A stretch of DNA of 64,000 nucleotides, taken from Ciona savignyi (lineage: Eukaryota > Chordata > Ascidiacea > Phlebobranchia > Cionidae). The translations under genes were made by a program, and so were the position numbers. The notes under the pieces were generated by a model. That model ran no database searches, was not told where the DNA came from, and worked only from the letters and a program-made list of their open reading frames with translations. Below, one piece after another: positions 20,263 to 34,600 of this stretch; the first letter of the stretch is position 1; each line of letters begins with the position of its first letter. The DNA lies in contig CH003264.1 in assembly GCA_000149265.1 (NCBI GenBank), forward strand, positions 1,595,664-1,659,663, written 5' to 3'.

Positions 20263-23200
20263 TCAAATGTCCCGCTCATTGCCATATGCGGATGTTCGTA
20301 ATCACGGTGCGGAATTTTTGCTTTGTGCCATTCTTGTCGATGATGTCAATGTGTCTCGACTCCAATTGACATATACAGTGCTGGAGTTACTACGGGAAAT
20401 CATAAACCCGGCATCATCCTGTCCGATGACGTCGTGTTTCTTTTCATGCACGCAGCAATAGATGAATTTATGACGTCATTTTTGACGCGACGTTTCCGTA
20501 TGTACACAACAAGGTAATTGATCTCAGTGAAAGAGAAGTTCACCCAGTTTCGAACCTTCTCGATACCGAGCCATTGAAATTCAAGTTTCCATCCTTATTA
20601 GGATACGACCATTACGTAACAGTCGAGTTTGTTTGTAATCCCAGACTTTATTTGCTCTTGAAATACAATAAAACTGGATTGCTACAGCCTCTCCAATTAA
20701 CACTGGCCATTGTGCCGCAACACAAGATAGCATTGTTCGTTCCCACACAATTCTGGGAAAGTTTTTACTTTACAATTTTACTTCGGAAATCTACCCTTGA
20801 CAGCGCTATCTTTTAATGGCATTGTGCGTCCTGTTGGGCCAATACAAGTTAAAAAAGAGAAATACAGGGTTTATAGGATTGTTTTCGTTTTCAAAGTGTT
20901 TTAAAACAAATTTGCTCGGATTTTCTGTAAATAACATAGGGTGCGCATTTTCGTATTGCGATTAGTGAATCCGCAACGTAAGTTTATTGCTACCACAATA
21001 CCTAAACGGGAATGATAAACTTATACACTGCTACGGCTTATTCATGAAGTGAATGCACAACCGAATTTATTTACAGAAAATTCGATCGAATTTGTTTTTC
21101 AAAAAAAAAAAAAAATTTAAATCGCCATAATCTGGTTAACCTGTTATCTCCGAATTTCTACGAAAGAATAGATGCAGCGACCGCCAATACACATTTAAGC
21201 TCTGTAAATGTCTATAAATTGTACGATAACACACCTCATATACGTTTGATAGGTTTTACAATGCTGTTTATTTGTTTTATGGCGAGTTTCAGTTTACCTT
21301 TTGCGTTTTGTACGTAAACTTAATCTTGGTGGCGGTTATTCCAGTTCGTGCGACGACACGAATATATAGAAAACAGATTAGAGAAACTTGTTGTCTGCTC
21401 GAAATTTTACCTATGCTTTAAGGGTCCATTGTTCGATAGTTGAAATTGAAAAATGATTGATGCTAGATGAATTCAATTAAGGGGCCTTCCACATAAAAGG
21501 TTTACCATTGATTGACGGGCAACGATGTCGGTCAGATTTAATTGGAGAAGCAGATTTGTTCGCGCGCGAGGAGTACCGTTGGAACGAAAATGTTTCTGAT
21601 CTATCGGCTGTAGATTTGTTGGATTAGACGCATTTATTTGGCGGTATTAATAAGGCTGAGTGAGAGGTGAAAACTTGTTTTGTCAAAGATATAGTTCAAT
21701 TAAGAATTTGAGGATTATAATGAGAAAATCGCTGTTTATGGACTTCAGTCGATTTATGGCAAGGTACACCCACGAAGAACGCGACCACCGTCAATTTCAG
21801 GAGAGTAAATTCTGCGCGTTTCCCAAAAAAAATTCTTGTTTGATTAATTTGTTCTATTGCATGGTAAATTGGGTAATAATGCCGTATAAATGGCAAATAA
21901 CAGTAAGTTGACAGGATTGTGAGGATCTAATCATATTATTACATGGCATTGTTTTAATACTCCTTGAGCATTTATTACATGTCATGTATTTTGTTGCTAT
22001 TTAATATTTAAGGAAATTAAGTATGTATAATCGGGCTTCTGATTCGCAAAGAGCTTGTGTAATACTCAGCACTGAGCCCATAATTAGTAGCTACCGTGAT
22101 ACTTAGTTAGGAGGTGGCTTGACAAGCTTAGTATGCTAATTATTTTCCAGACAGTTAAAAAATGCCACAAAGTGTGCTAAAAAGGAAAAAAATTATGCTA
22201 TTGTTTTGTTTTATCTTTGATGTGACGTTTCCGTTGGAGGAAAATCCCTGCACCCCGTCGGCGAAGTGTTATACAGCTCTGAAGGTTAACTTGAAACATT
22301 GCCTGCATATCATAGGTTTATTTTTAAACTCGTAGTTCCGAAAACAAAAGCCCGATTCATAAGCGGTGTATTACAAATAGCCGTGACCTACGTGACTGCG
22401 TTGCGGGTAGCTGGAATTTAGGTTTGTGGCGATCGTGGTCTTGCATGTGGTCAGGTTTGCTTGTATTCGCTGCTTGCTGAAAGCTGCGAATTCAATTGAG
22501 CGGCCAGAATCGCCCCCGTAAAAATTGATGTGTTTATAAATATGTTTATCGTACGTGTGACATATAGCGCGTGAAACGTATATGAAATCATTACAATTTA
22601 TGCGAAAACACGACATATGTGTTCTGTGCGCTTAATCCTACTCCAGGTTTGAGACGATTTTTACAAAAAGGAAACCTTTTTTAAATGTCACCGCATGCCA
22701 TTTGGTGTTCGATGCAAGAATGCGATCAATCGGAAAATGATGCTTTGATCGCACTTATTTGCATTATAAGTAACTCCATAGTCATATAAGCTTATTCATG
22801 ACCGTGAGACACTCACTGTCTAAAAATCCAGTCTGCAAAATGTGACTCAGTAAAACAGTGCTGCCCACACAAAAAAGACCTTACTTGTAATGATACTTGG
22901 GTAGAAACTATTGTCAACACACTTGTAACTGGTCAGACAACCGATTCATTAAAACTTTTGACGAGAGAACAGATTTTACATGTGATAAGCGTTCAAGTAA
23001 ACCTAATGAATAAGAAAACAACGAACGAAAAAAGAAAATGAAAAATAATATGAAAGAATAATCTCCTGTTTTTTTACTGGATCCTTCCATTGGCTGTTTT
23101 GTTTCTTAAAACTTCTTTAATCGGTTCTTCCATCGTAGCAGTAGAAAGGCGCACACTCCGACTTTGTTCTCAGACAGATTTTTAAAGTTATCCGACGTGA

Positions 23201-25534
23201 TGTGCGGGTATGTGGGATCAAAGGGATTAAAGGCGTATCTTAGCCACCGGAATAATGATACTAGTTCTATCCCGGAGGTTTGGACGAGGATTTAACTCGC
23301 GGAGTTTAGTGACATCAATCTTGTTGAATTAAGTTATTGAAGCGCCAGATCTATTTCATGTTTTCAGTTATCCTTTAGATCTCACACCATTTTAAATTGT
23401 CTGTGGATTTAGTCGCGCCAAATATCACCGGAAACATTCGTGAAAGTAAATGGCGGCAAAATCAATTTTTTTAGCGATTTATACCTAAAATAAATGTCAT
23501 ATGCAATCCCACATTCTCTGCATAAGGCAGTTTAGTGAATTAGCTGTTTTATCCGATTTAACGTGTTTACTTATTTACCAGAATACTATATTGAGTATTA
23601 ATATATGAAAACATTTTTCTCCATAATATTAAAACCAATGCAATAGCCCAACTAAGGTAACGTTCTATATATATATTAAAATTTTAATTTATATATAAAA
23701 TGTATTTTATATTTTAGTTGTTTAAAAAACTTGATACCATAAGGGCTGCGGTAAAATAATTACTACCGATTTGTATATTTAGAAACATAATTTTTACTAA
23801 ATACATGAAAATCATCTTATATTTTTAAATTGCAACAGGTTCAAATCAGTAACCGCCATTGCAGTGCTTATATCGTCGTGATAGGGAGTTACGCTATTTA
23901 TCCGTTCTGCCACAAAATCTCCCCATTCTAGAATTTCAAGTTTTTGAAAAATTATGTATTCATTACCTTTTGACTAAATATAACTGGGAATGTTGTTTTG
24001 GTGATAGAGATCAGTCATACTTGACCAGACGAAAGACATCTCGTTGTTCATTTGATTTATTGCAATCAAAAGCTCAGGTCACTTCCGTTGTTTGTTCAGT
24101 CTCCATGACGTCACGAAATCGCCATCTGAAATCGCCCAAGCCTGAATAGACCAACTATCCGAAAGCACAGCCAGATGACCCTTGGCTTTCGAGATGTAAA
24201 GCATAGAGAACCGAAAATAGTTGAACCTATTGGTATTGATTAAGATGTGGTAAAGCGAAACCAGTAATTCGTTATTAAAAAAACACCTAAATGTATATAA
24301 ACACTTATTTTATACGAGTATATACTTCATTGTACTACACAATGTCACTATTAATAACCTTACGTAATGAGGCGCCATTTACTTGTTTATCTGTCGTCAT
24401 AGACCGTTCCAATATGTATGTCATCCAATCGCGGTTGAAATGACAAAGTCTGGTTTTCATTTTCGTCTGGAATCGGTAATTTTAAAGTTGTGATGTAATG
24501 TTTTGTTACGGGTTATTGAACAGCTGCGATGCATCGAATGTTAATGTGTTCAAATAGGATAGTTTGCTACGCGTGGACGTAGCTTTAAAAGCATACAATT
24601 TAAGAAACGCCCTCCAGTCTTTAAGTCACTTTCCACGGGCGAAAGTAGCTCTTATGGTTAACGGTGCATCTCGTGTTTTTATTGGCAAAATAATAACGAT
24701 CCGATTCTCAACCTGTTGTTTTAACAATCATGGTTTATGGAAGTAGTTAAACTGCCGGTGCACTTATGTGTGTATTCATGTTTGACCTCGGTATCTGACT
24801 TCTTTAAATTAATTTGAAACTAGATGAATGCCAGTAAGTATAAAGTAAATGAGATAAATATACGCAACTAATGGGAAATTCGTACTGAAAAGTGCTTTGG
24901 ACGCAGTTGGTTTATTTCATTGTAATCCCATACGCGTCAGCCGCTGATTTAAAAATCACTTCTTTTCCACGGTCGCGACACAGACAATGAGGTCCGTCTG
25001 CGAGAACTCGGGAAAGAGAAATTTTGCTCCGGCGACAACCTGGATGCAGACTCCCTTTTTCTGCCCACGCCGGCTTAAAATAACCGATGCTCGTAGAAAA
25101 GCAGCGTGATTTATGAGATGCAGATGAGCATTGATAGGTATGGACAGGAGCTTAGCCTGTTGGTGAGAAACCGCGTGTTAAATCGGGTTCAACTGATTAC
25201 GCGGCGAGGGCGATACTTTATAATCGTGATTTCGACGGCTATTGTTACTAATCCGCTCAGGTGTTTGAGTTTTTTTAGACAAAATATTTCGTCCTGTTAT
25301 TAGACACAAGGGAAATTATAGTGAGTAATACATTGAGTGTATCAGAAGCCTGGGCTGTTTTAGAGTTTGTCAAAGTAAACCTCGATTTCACATCTCAGGC
25401 TATGATAAGGTGGATTTCAGTGATAAAATACTTTACGGTGTTAGTTCACAGAGTAATGTTTTATAATCAATGTTATCGCATTTTATTGTTCAGACTCTTG
25501 TAGTGAGTGGAGAGTTAGGGATATTTTATTAAAA

Positions 25535-25676
25535 ATGATCCGTTGGGCGATTTTGCTTATGGCACTGTCTGCGGTTCATATAACAGCCGAACATGTAATT
25601 TCGCCTGGTCTTGTGTCACCTGGAGCCCGTACTTCCGGACAAGACGACTCGCCACGACACCGGCGTCAGAGCGGTG
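25535..25676 (+). CDS. Giant gene exon 1: signal peptide
   Basis: Encodes 47 residues from the ATG at 25535. The hydrophobic run [16 protein letters not shown] is a signal peptide; RHRRQS near the exon end is a possible furin-type site. It ends in phase 1 at a GTAAGT donor. Intron 1 is 3.9 kb, the longest of the gene, and shows nothing recognisable. Confidence 0.8.
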
Positions 25677-28600
25677 GTAAGTCAAAGCTACATACCAAAT
25701 TTACCTTAATCCCACAGTGTGTGGTTTGTGTCATGAGATAATCATCTTTTTCAATGATTTTAAGTTTATCACTTCACACATTGTACGGTAATTGATTGTA
25801 TAAATCCGATCATACATCAAGAAATGCAATATTATCTCAGCATTTTGTTTGCTTTATGCTGTCGCACGGTCGTCGTTGCTGTTCTCAAGTTAGTGGGTGG
25901 CTTTGTTTAGCCAAACTCACTGCGGTTGGATTTATTGAAGCTTTAGAAGCTGTATGTATTTAGATCGCGTGGAGATGTCGTGTCTAGACTGAAAATCTCG
26001 CAAAATCCGCTACGTATATGCTTTAGAATTATGTGTTCCGTTAGCACATTGTCAAAAGTGGGAGATTTGTTATTCTATGCTGTCGTTAGGTTTCGCGTTT
26101 CCCTTACGGACCGAAAAAACATGTACATTAAACCGCGGTCAGCGAGACGCGCCAATTATGTCTGTGGGGCCAAAAGTCGGCGCATCGAATTAGGAACTTT
26201 ATCGCAGCGTTGTGGTATAACTTTCTCATCACCAAACGCTATATTCAAGCAGCAGTGTAGTGGTTTCTTTGTCATTAATCACTTTAGTTCTTATTTGCCT
26301 CGGTCATGTGCGTTTTTCAAGGTTGATTTCAAAATGTATACAATTTAATTCGTGGCTTTGCCGATCCTGAGTGGAACGACGATTAAATTCTTTGCTCGGT
26401 CGCTCTGTTCCATAGGTTGTAAGCCACTACAGCGCACTGTGTATTGTGACGACATTAAATTACTCAGCCTACGTCAGAGGTTGTAACCAACGCCGCGAAA
26501 ATTGGCAAAAGCAGTGATTGCATTTCGACGAATGGATTTCGCGATTTACAATTTATCCATGTCGATAAGGGCCATGTCGGGTATAGGGACTGTGATGTGG
26601 AAGAATGGGTCGTTTTGGTAAGCGCTATAATAGCTAAATTGATCCAACTATAATAAACTATATAAAGATCGCGTGCGCAAATTTTCCACCTCAGTCAATA
26701 AACAAGAGAGAAAATAACTTAGATAAAAGCGGGTCCTTATCGCACAGTGGTAACGCGAGACCAGCACTGAGCATTATGATACCACTGTGCACAGATTATA
26801 TCCTCGACGCCGCCTAAATGAAGCAGGGAATACCTGTGTGAAAGTTTATGTGTTTTAAGCTACTCGTACGCATCGAAATGCACAAAAGTAAAACGACCCT
26901 GAGCTGGTAGACCGATCGACAGAAAATTGCAAAATGCGTTGGTTGAATACAGCGCTACGATACAATCGCTCACGCACCGCGGCGAAGGACCTGGATGCAA
27001 TTAGGCCCAAATCGGGGCCGATTTAAAACAGATAGACACCCTCCCTTGGTTTGCTTGTTACTGCGTTATACACGGATGGATTCTCCCGGGGCCTGTCAGG
27101 TATGCTAATGACCAATCACGCTTTCAAACCGTTCTGACGTGATCAGCAATAGATTAAATACGACAGCACTCCACATTCTACCGCAACAGTGGATTACCAA
27201 AGCTGGTGGTTTTAACAACTTTTAGCCATTTGTTGACGTAACTTCCCGCTTGTTCACTTTGAATGAAAAGCATTGTTTCTCGTACAATCGGCCAGGGCTA
27301 AAAATATGAGACCGCTCGCTAATCACAAGACCACCATATTTTGGGCTCAATATTTAAACCACACCTTCTCTCTTAACATCGTCACAGATGTTTCAAAATT
27401 TAATCTGCGCGGCAATGTGCGGTGTGTGTAGGCAGGGTGGGCTTAGGTGCAAGGCTCTTGCGGTGCTATGTAACCCAGTGGTGTCATAACAACGCATCAA
27501 CACACCTGCCAAAATGTCGTGTAACCAGGTCTCAGCGGCCAACTAGACGCCGCTTCAGGCTTATATTATCCCAGAAAACTTTGCTTTGCATGACCAGACA
27601 AAATTATACCATGATTACGTAATATCTATCAATATACTGAGGCGCGTCCCTTGAACCTGAGCACATTTTTCCTCGGAATCTTCTACCTTAAGATGTTTAT
27701 TTACCATTACGGTGAAACGTAACCTGCTTAAACCAATATTGAATGCTCTATCCTTTTGTTTTTAACCCCACATGGCCCAAGACAATAGTACGACAGCCGA
27801 AACCAACGAACCCGACAAAGCCCCAACCTGGGTCGTCTTATTTGGTGGTATTTCCTTACGTCATAGTTTATGACATACGGGACATACGAATGCAAGCGAA
27901 AACCAGCATTGTTGAACAAAAAAGATTTTCAAAAATCTTAGTGTCGTGGGTTGCAAGCAAGGGCGAAGTGTAATTTCGAACACGACTTATTTTTAAACTC
28001 CCGTGACGTAGGAAACCTGTCCTTAGTAGCAAATCGCTCCTTAAATGGCAATATACGACAGTCGCATCGTGCAGAGGTTCCGAGTAAAACCGTTTACTGC
28101 TGAAAAACGGATGGAATGTTTGGATTTGCATTATCCATCAATGGTATCTTCATAATACAGAAGTCGTTGGTATTTGGTAGGAATATATGGGAAACAAATA
28201 TCCTAATATTAGTTATAGGTCATAACAATGGCGTGTAGCATTTGATACGTTCAGGCGGCCGGGAGTCACGTTTTGTTGACAGATGTCTATCCTATAACTC
28301 GCTCAAAACGAATTTCGTCAAGTCACAAATACTTTACAACATTAAACTATCGCGTTTAATCGACATATATATACAATTACAATACAACAACTTAGGAATA
28401 AAATTACCACTTAAGCGAGGATTTGTCAAACTTCGCCGTTTAATAAAAATATTTGTAAGTTCTTGTTGTAGACGTTATTAATCTGTGTGGGAATCGCACG
28501 AACCCGTATCTTGTCTCTTGTCGAAATTTTACGCTTTAAATTTGATGGATGGAATTTTGATGTAAAGAATAGATCGTAATCGACGTTTATACTTGTTAGA

Positions 28601-31600
28601 TCGGCATTTGTCAGCTGCTCTCACAGGAGCCAATCACTTATTGAAATCTACATTATCAGCGTGGTTTTGTTGTAATGACTTGTAATTACTCCTGGGAGTC
28701 ACTGTCGGGAAATATTAATGGGTCACAGTTAAAATACCAGTTCGTACACCTCATCAACGAAGTTAGAGCACACCGTGTTTTTCTTCACTCATATTTATCA
28801 CTTGAAAAAATATACGGTGGATTCACGACTTTTGGTTAATTGTAGTGTACGATTCCGCTATTTAGGTTGTTCGTTTTTTTTATCAAATTAAACGACAACA
28901 AGTATCTAAACCACCGTTATGTGATGTTCAGATATGTGGCCGCGACCTTTTCTATTCGTCGGCTTATAGGGTTGAATTCCTTTTACTGGCAGGTTGACGT
29001 AATTACGACGGAAATAGCTCCCAAGAATGTTCTTAATGGGTCAGATAATGGCATTTGCGTCACTTTTGCACAGATTAGCTGAATTTGCAGTCCCCGCAGA
29101 TTTGGTTCTTATAAACTGAATCTTACGACTTAAGATTAAAAATCTCTGGATAAAGTATGTGACGCTACCGTCTCGTTTTTAAGGAAACCAGAAGGGCTCA
29201 GAAGACCACGGCCATGTCTAAAATGTACAGTATTGTTATTTTTAACTGTTAAATCAGTCGTTCGTCTAGTTTTCTCACCACAATCTGATATAAACAATCA
29301 TATCGGCGTCTCCGTAGTGGGTGGAACGTCCCTGGGGTGTACGACCAAACAATGTCCTACGTATATTCAGTCATGAATCACTTTTATTACGGACAATGAT
29401 TGATTAGGTTAAATTGCTTTTAATCAAATGATGTTGCATGTTGCTTGACTTTCCTCTATTATCCTTAAACCACCATGTTACCGCTTAAAAACTTTTTTTT
29501 TAAATTGTTTCAAACAATGCATGTTTTACTTGTACTTTTGCCTATTAACTAAGCTTTATATGTATTGAATGGTAAATCCTGCATGCGCATTTTTTTCTTT
29601 ATTTGTTCAGAGCTTGCTGTTGATGCTCGTGGTGGCAATGGAATGACGTCGATTACCCGCAATTTAACCACGGCAATAAGTCAGATGCACAGCATGGAGC
29701 TAAATTCAACATTATCCAGCCGAATGCCTTTAATAGTTCCTACCAACAACAAACCGAAAAATACCCGATCAAAAGATCGCAAATTCCGTCGAAAATCGCG
29801 AAGGCGGAAACTGGGAAACCGAAACAAACAGTTCTTCCGGGTTGCGCGAAAGGGGCGGCCTGCCCCCCAGGAGGTCACTATTTTAAGCAGGGATAACACT
29901 TCACTTCGAGTGCATTGGGTGCCGCCTGCCAAACCAGTGCTAAAATACAAGATATCGTACCGCGTGTTTGGCAAATCCCAAGATAATCTCATTGGAGGCT
30001 CCAAAGCTGGCGCTTCTACTTTTCACAACGGTTCGGTCGTTAACTGGGTGGTTGGCGATTTGGCGGAAGCGACATTGAGTCAAATAGCACTAAACAAAAG
30101 TGTGGAGATTCGAATTCAAGCGGTGTATCCCGGTGAATTAAGGAGTGTTCACCTGGCACTACTGGTAGATGCTTATCAATTGAATAACACAGGTTGTATA
30201 ATTTGTATGCTGGGTAACTTGTTAATTTTATCAGCCGAGTGCGATTTCGTTAACACGAGAAATCGTTAGATAACCACGTGTTCACATTCGTATTAACAGA
30301 GCTATTGTAGAATATTTAAGGTATACGCTGGGACCATTTTATATTTAACCCATTAAACTGTTGGGTTCATTGCAATGTGTGCAACCGTGTCTTGCCCACA
30401 GACACAATCGAACAGTCTGTGGCGTGTTTTAATTTGACCACTTTTCGACTAACAGTTATACACTCTGTCAATAAACGACCTGCGGTACTTTATATTTATT
30501 TTCCGCTTTAAGTTTTTTTTTTTTTTTAACTGCAAGTGGCTTAAAGCATGTTGCACGGCTTTGCAAGTAATTCCGCTGCTTTGTTCCGCCAAATACCCCG
30601 CCCTTTCCGCGGTTACGGGGATTATCATTAAACGCTGTGAAGGGTCCCCGAATTTTTTTAACGATTACACTAAACCCTCCATCAAAGTATATACTTAAGT
30701 ATGGGATTATGTGCCAACATTACCGCTAAGCTTCAATTTCCATTCTTTGTTTTGATTTAAATTACCATGCCGTACAATTTCACGATTACTAGGCAAACTT
30801 TTACGGCAGATGTACCGGAACGCAAACAGTGTTTAGCTGTGCGTAAAAGCTTCCCACCCCTTGTAATTGCCCGTGTTTCGTGAAGATTCTTTAAATAATC
30901 TCAACACGACTTATGTTTATTTTAGAGATAAAATCACAGTCATGTCTCTGCTGCCCACATTAAGAAAATAATTTTTTACGATTTCATGATAAGTCTCCAT
31001 GCTCTGAGCTACACCCGCAAGTGCATATAATACCCATAATCAAAGTAATAACAGACAACTGAATCTTTCAGCGGTTCCTCGACCGAGAAACCTGGTGTTT
31101 GATAGAGTTAAAGAAACGGGTTTTCGCGTAACCTGGCAACCACCAAAGAGGTAAGTTATATTGAAAATACTATTCGCCGGCTGTGAAGCCTATGTTTATG
31201 TTCGGGCCGTTTGTGGACATAATAATCTGAGGTTTTACAAACGAGCCGTTTCAACACAATATTACGGTAATAATAACTGCTTGATAAAACATGACTAATG
31301 CAATTCCAGCGGTGAATAACCAGTAATGCTGCCACTGCTAAATATTTTTAAAATATGATACTTTTAACAGTGGGATAACAGCGAATCATATTCTGGTACG
31401 AGAAGTAGGCGGAGATTATTCAAGTGAAGCAACCTTACGTCCGCGAACCACCCACGTGAGACTGACCGCACTGAAACCGGGTACCAGATATACTGTCCAA
31501 CTGAAGTCACTCAATGGGGGTCGTTCTAGTGGCTCCATACTCGGATTTGTGCAGACCCACGCTTCATTAGGTACTTAATCTTAAGATGTACTACACCCTT

Positions 31601-34600
31601 TTACCTGCTCTATCAGTAAGCATCATGTGATGCATAACGTGTATTAAATACACCGCCACACACCAGACAGAAGGTTGCATCACTTTATCCCACTAGAATT
31701 TGATGTGGTAAACAAAAAAGGTAAGTTTCTAATTCTAAGCAAAAGAAAACAGCCGTTAAATAAAAATAATGTCAGCTTTTCCCTTTACATGTTAATAATA
31801 ATAAATATTAACATTTTCAAGTATGTGTAAATTAGTTGCCCTGGATAGTCCCCAACTAGTCATTTGAGTGTTATTTGTGTTCAACCTATATTGCTATACA
31901 AAAACAGAACACCCGTTCCATGATAATGTCAGCGTTTCTCTAGTCATGTTAAAAATTATAAACATTATACTTTTTAACTATATTTAAATTAGTTATATTG
32001 GATATAGTTGCAAACTAGTCATTCGAGTGTTATTTGCGTTCAAAGTTGATTGGTTCTATTTTATTACGGACCAAAATCGCCGCGCTTAAGCATGAAACCG
32101 ATTATGTGACTGATTTATAATGATGAGTAATGGTAATTCATTTAGTCAATATAAACAACACCCCACCCTCACTCTTACCTGACTAATGGTACATGTCAAG
32201 TTGTCAGCAGGGCTTAAACGTTACCACGGTTTAGCAAGCCACCGTAGCGAAACCCGAGGGAGCTGCCATATTATCTTACGCTAATATCCAACTACATCAA
32301 TCTATGTCAGTTATTGCGGGGAGTACCCTTGATTCATTCATAAACTCTATCCTTTGTAATTTGAGCGTTTTGTAATTCAGGAAGTGTTTTAAAATAAGTT
32401 TTGCGTTTATACATATATTGGCTCACACTCATAGGCTATACAAAGCATGAATATTTTAGTATTTTTTTATAAATTATTCAATAGTTTATTGAAGGAATTT
32501 TAAGTACGTAAACCACCCTCAAAAGTGCTTAAAAGCTAGTCGCCAATATTTTTATGAGGAAATCTGAACCGACCGCCTTTTAAACGCCGCCGCATTTTGC
32601 TTAAAATGACAGCGCGCGTTGAACGATAATGTACTTTATCTTCGTCTCGTCGAAACAATTGAAGCATTATTCACATTGACCTCTTCGCGCGTTCACGGTT
32701 CAACGGGCTTCTCCTTACACCAATCGAAAGGCTGAGAAAAACGACAAAGAAACACAAAAAAGCCAATACCCAGTTACCGTTCAAGTGGTCTCGCTGTCAA
32801 ACTGTGGTCGACTGGGAAAATTTCGCGGTTTTCCTCTTGGCCCCCGATGTATATTTAAAAGTTCGGTTTGTTATGATACACATGAGCTGTATACGCCGGT
32901 ATCAGGATACGTTGATTGGTTGCTGCCAAATTTTACATACAAACGCAGTTTTATATTATTATGCAATTTTATGACATCGATCATTTTAATTAATAAATTG
33001 TTTTCTGAAAGGGACAACGGCGGGTAAAGGTAAACCCAATAATGCGCACATGCCGATACCTTTTCTCTCTAAACATTGAATCAATTAATGCGGATTTACT
33101 ATAACTCATTTATTTTAATCGGGATTTGAACAGTACATAGCTCTTGTTGTTTCAACAGACTTTGATCAATCCGATGTCCAAAGAGTTTTAGTGGAAAGCA
33201 CAAACGAAACCGACATTGCTACAGCTGGACAAGGTGTGGTACTGACAACAAGTCATCGAGGTTCTTCGAGCTCTTCATCTTCGTCGTCCCGGAGAATTGT
33301 GACTCAATCAGGTTCATCTGTCACCTCTAGCGGCGGTGTGAATGAGCTAGATGTTACCTCCAATGCTGCTGCGTCGTCCGGGAGTAATCTATCGCCAAAC
33401 CATGTATCCGAGACTGAAAACGGTAAGATTTGCATCGAATCTTAAATGCTTGTTTTTTTGCAGTATATAGCGATGTGTGTGGCATGAAAGCCAACTTACA
33501 ATTCAAAATATCTTTAGGTGGATTTGTACAAGATTGCCAAAAGGCTCAAATGACTGATCTTGTAATACTCATTGACGGATCTTGGAGCGTTGGTCCGCAG
33601 AACTTCAAAAAAAGTACAGGAGTTTCTTGTCAGTTTGGTGGACGCGTTTACCATCGGATTTCACCATGTTTTAGTCGGCCTGGCGCAATATTCTGATGAC
33701 GCAAGGTACCATTTTTACATTCGCTAAAAGATGTTGGAAATTTTACCAACTGAGCGTGTTTGAATGACAGAAACAGAAATATAACGTTATGCACACTAAA
33801 TCCACTTAGCTATGTTGGGTCAAAGAGAAAGTTTGCACTGAAGCAACAAAAATAACCATTTGGCTGTTGATTAAATTAACTTGGTGATGTATTTAAAGAT
33901 AAGCCAACCGTATTTATTTTGTCGATAAATATAAATAAATAAATCATTTTTACGGAACAATAGCTCATTTAGTATCTGATTTATAATTTAACACCACCAC
34001 GTGTTAATCGCTCTGGTTTTAAAACCACTTTTACCTGAATAATAGAATGTGCAGTATTTGTTTGTGTAAACAAAAACATATGGACCCCCCTGCGGTTAAT
34101 CGTTCAAACATTAAAATTCTACTTTTGGTTTATAGTAGGGTTTCTGCAAGCAGGAACTGGTGGTTCCTGGTGCTAAACTATCAAACCACACGTGATATCC
34201 ATGTTGTAAAATTTATAAATTCATAATTAACATACAAACCAAAACAGCTTTTACCCAGTATGCCAGAGACCCAGCCAGAATAGTTGTACCAACAGATTTA
34301 AAATGGTATGTGTGCTGATGCACATCCCCATTCATTTCACTTTCACAAAAATGTTACTTGGTGTTAAACAAGCAAGAGTTAATATATTGCGGATACAAAA
34401 TGACTGCCAATTTACTCTCGTTTCTGCGAAATTTCCTTGGAGCTTTCAACACATCAACATATAGGTGTTTCCACAACTCTATTATATTAATATATAGCTC
34501 TCTCAGACCCCATGCAAATTTGCTGTATTGGTAAAATATACGTGGTGACGTATTTATTTCTGACGTCACCTGTATCGCTGGCAATATTGCTGACACTGGG

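Larger units (their letters stand above)
17120..25534. other. Long mostly non-coding region upstream of the giant gene
   Basis: 8.4 kb between the divergent starts of the minus-strand EPT1 paralogue and the giant sushi/collagen gene. A TATAAAA motif lies about 30 bases upstream of the EPT1 paralogue ATG on its strand. Apart from the hAT-like element, a SINE fragment and one unresolved possible exon (listed separately), I see only AT-rich sequence with short chance open frames. Bases about 24900-25500 are the likely promoter/leader of the giant gene; I recognised no specific factor site. Confidence 0.45.

Noticed and set aside
29681-30004. 107-codon minus-strand open frame
   Set aside because: Antisense shadow of the exon encoding the basic region and FN3 domain 1.
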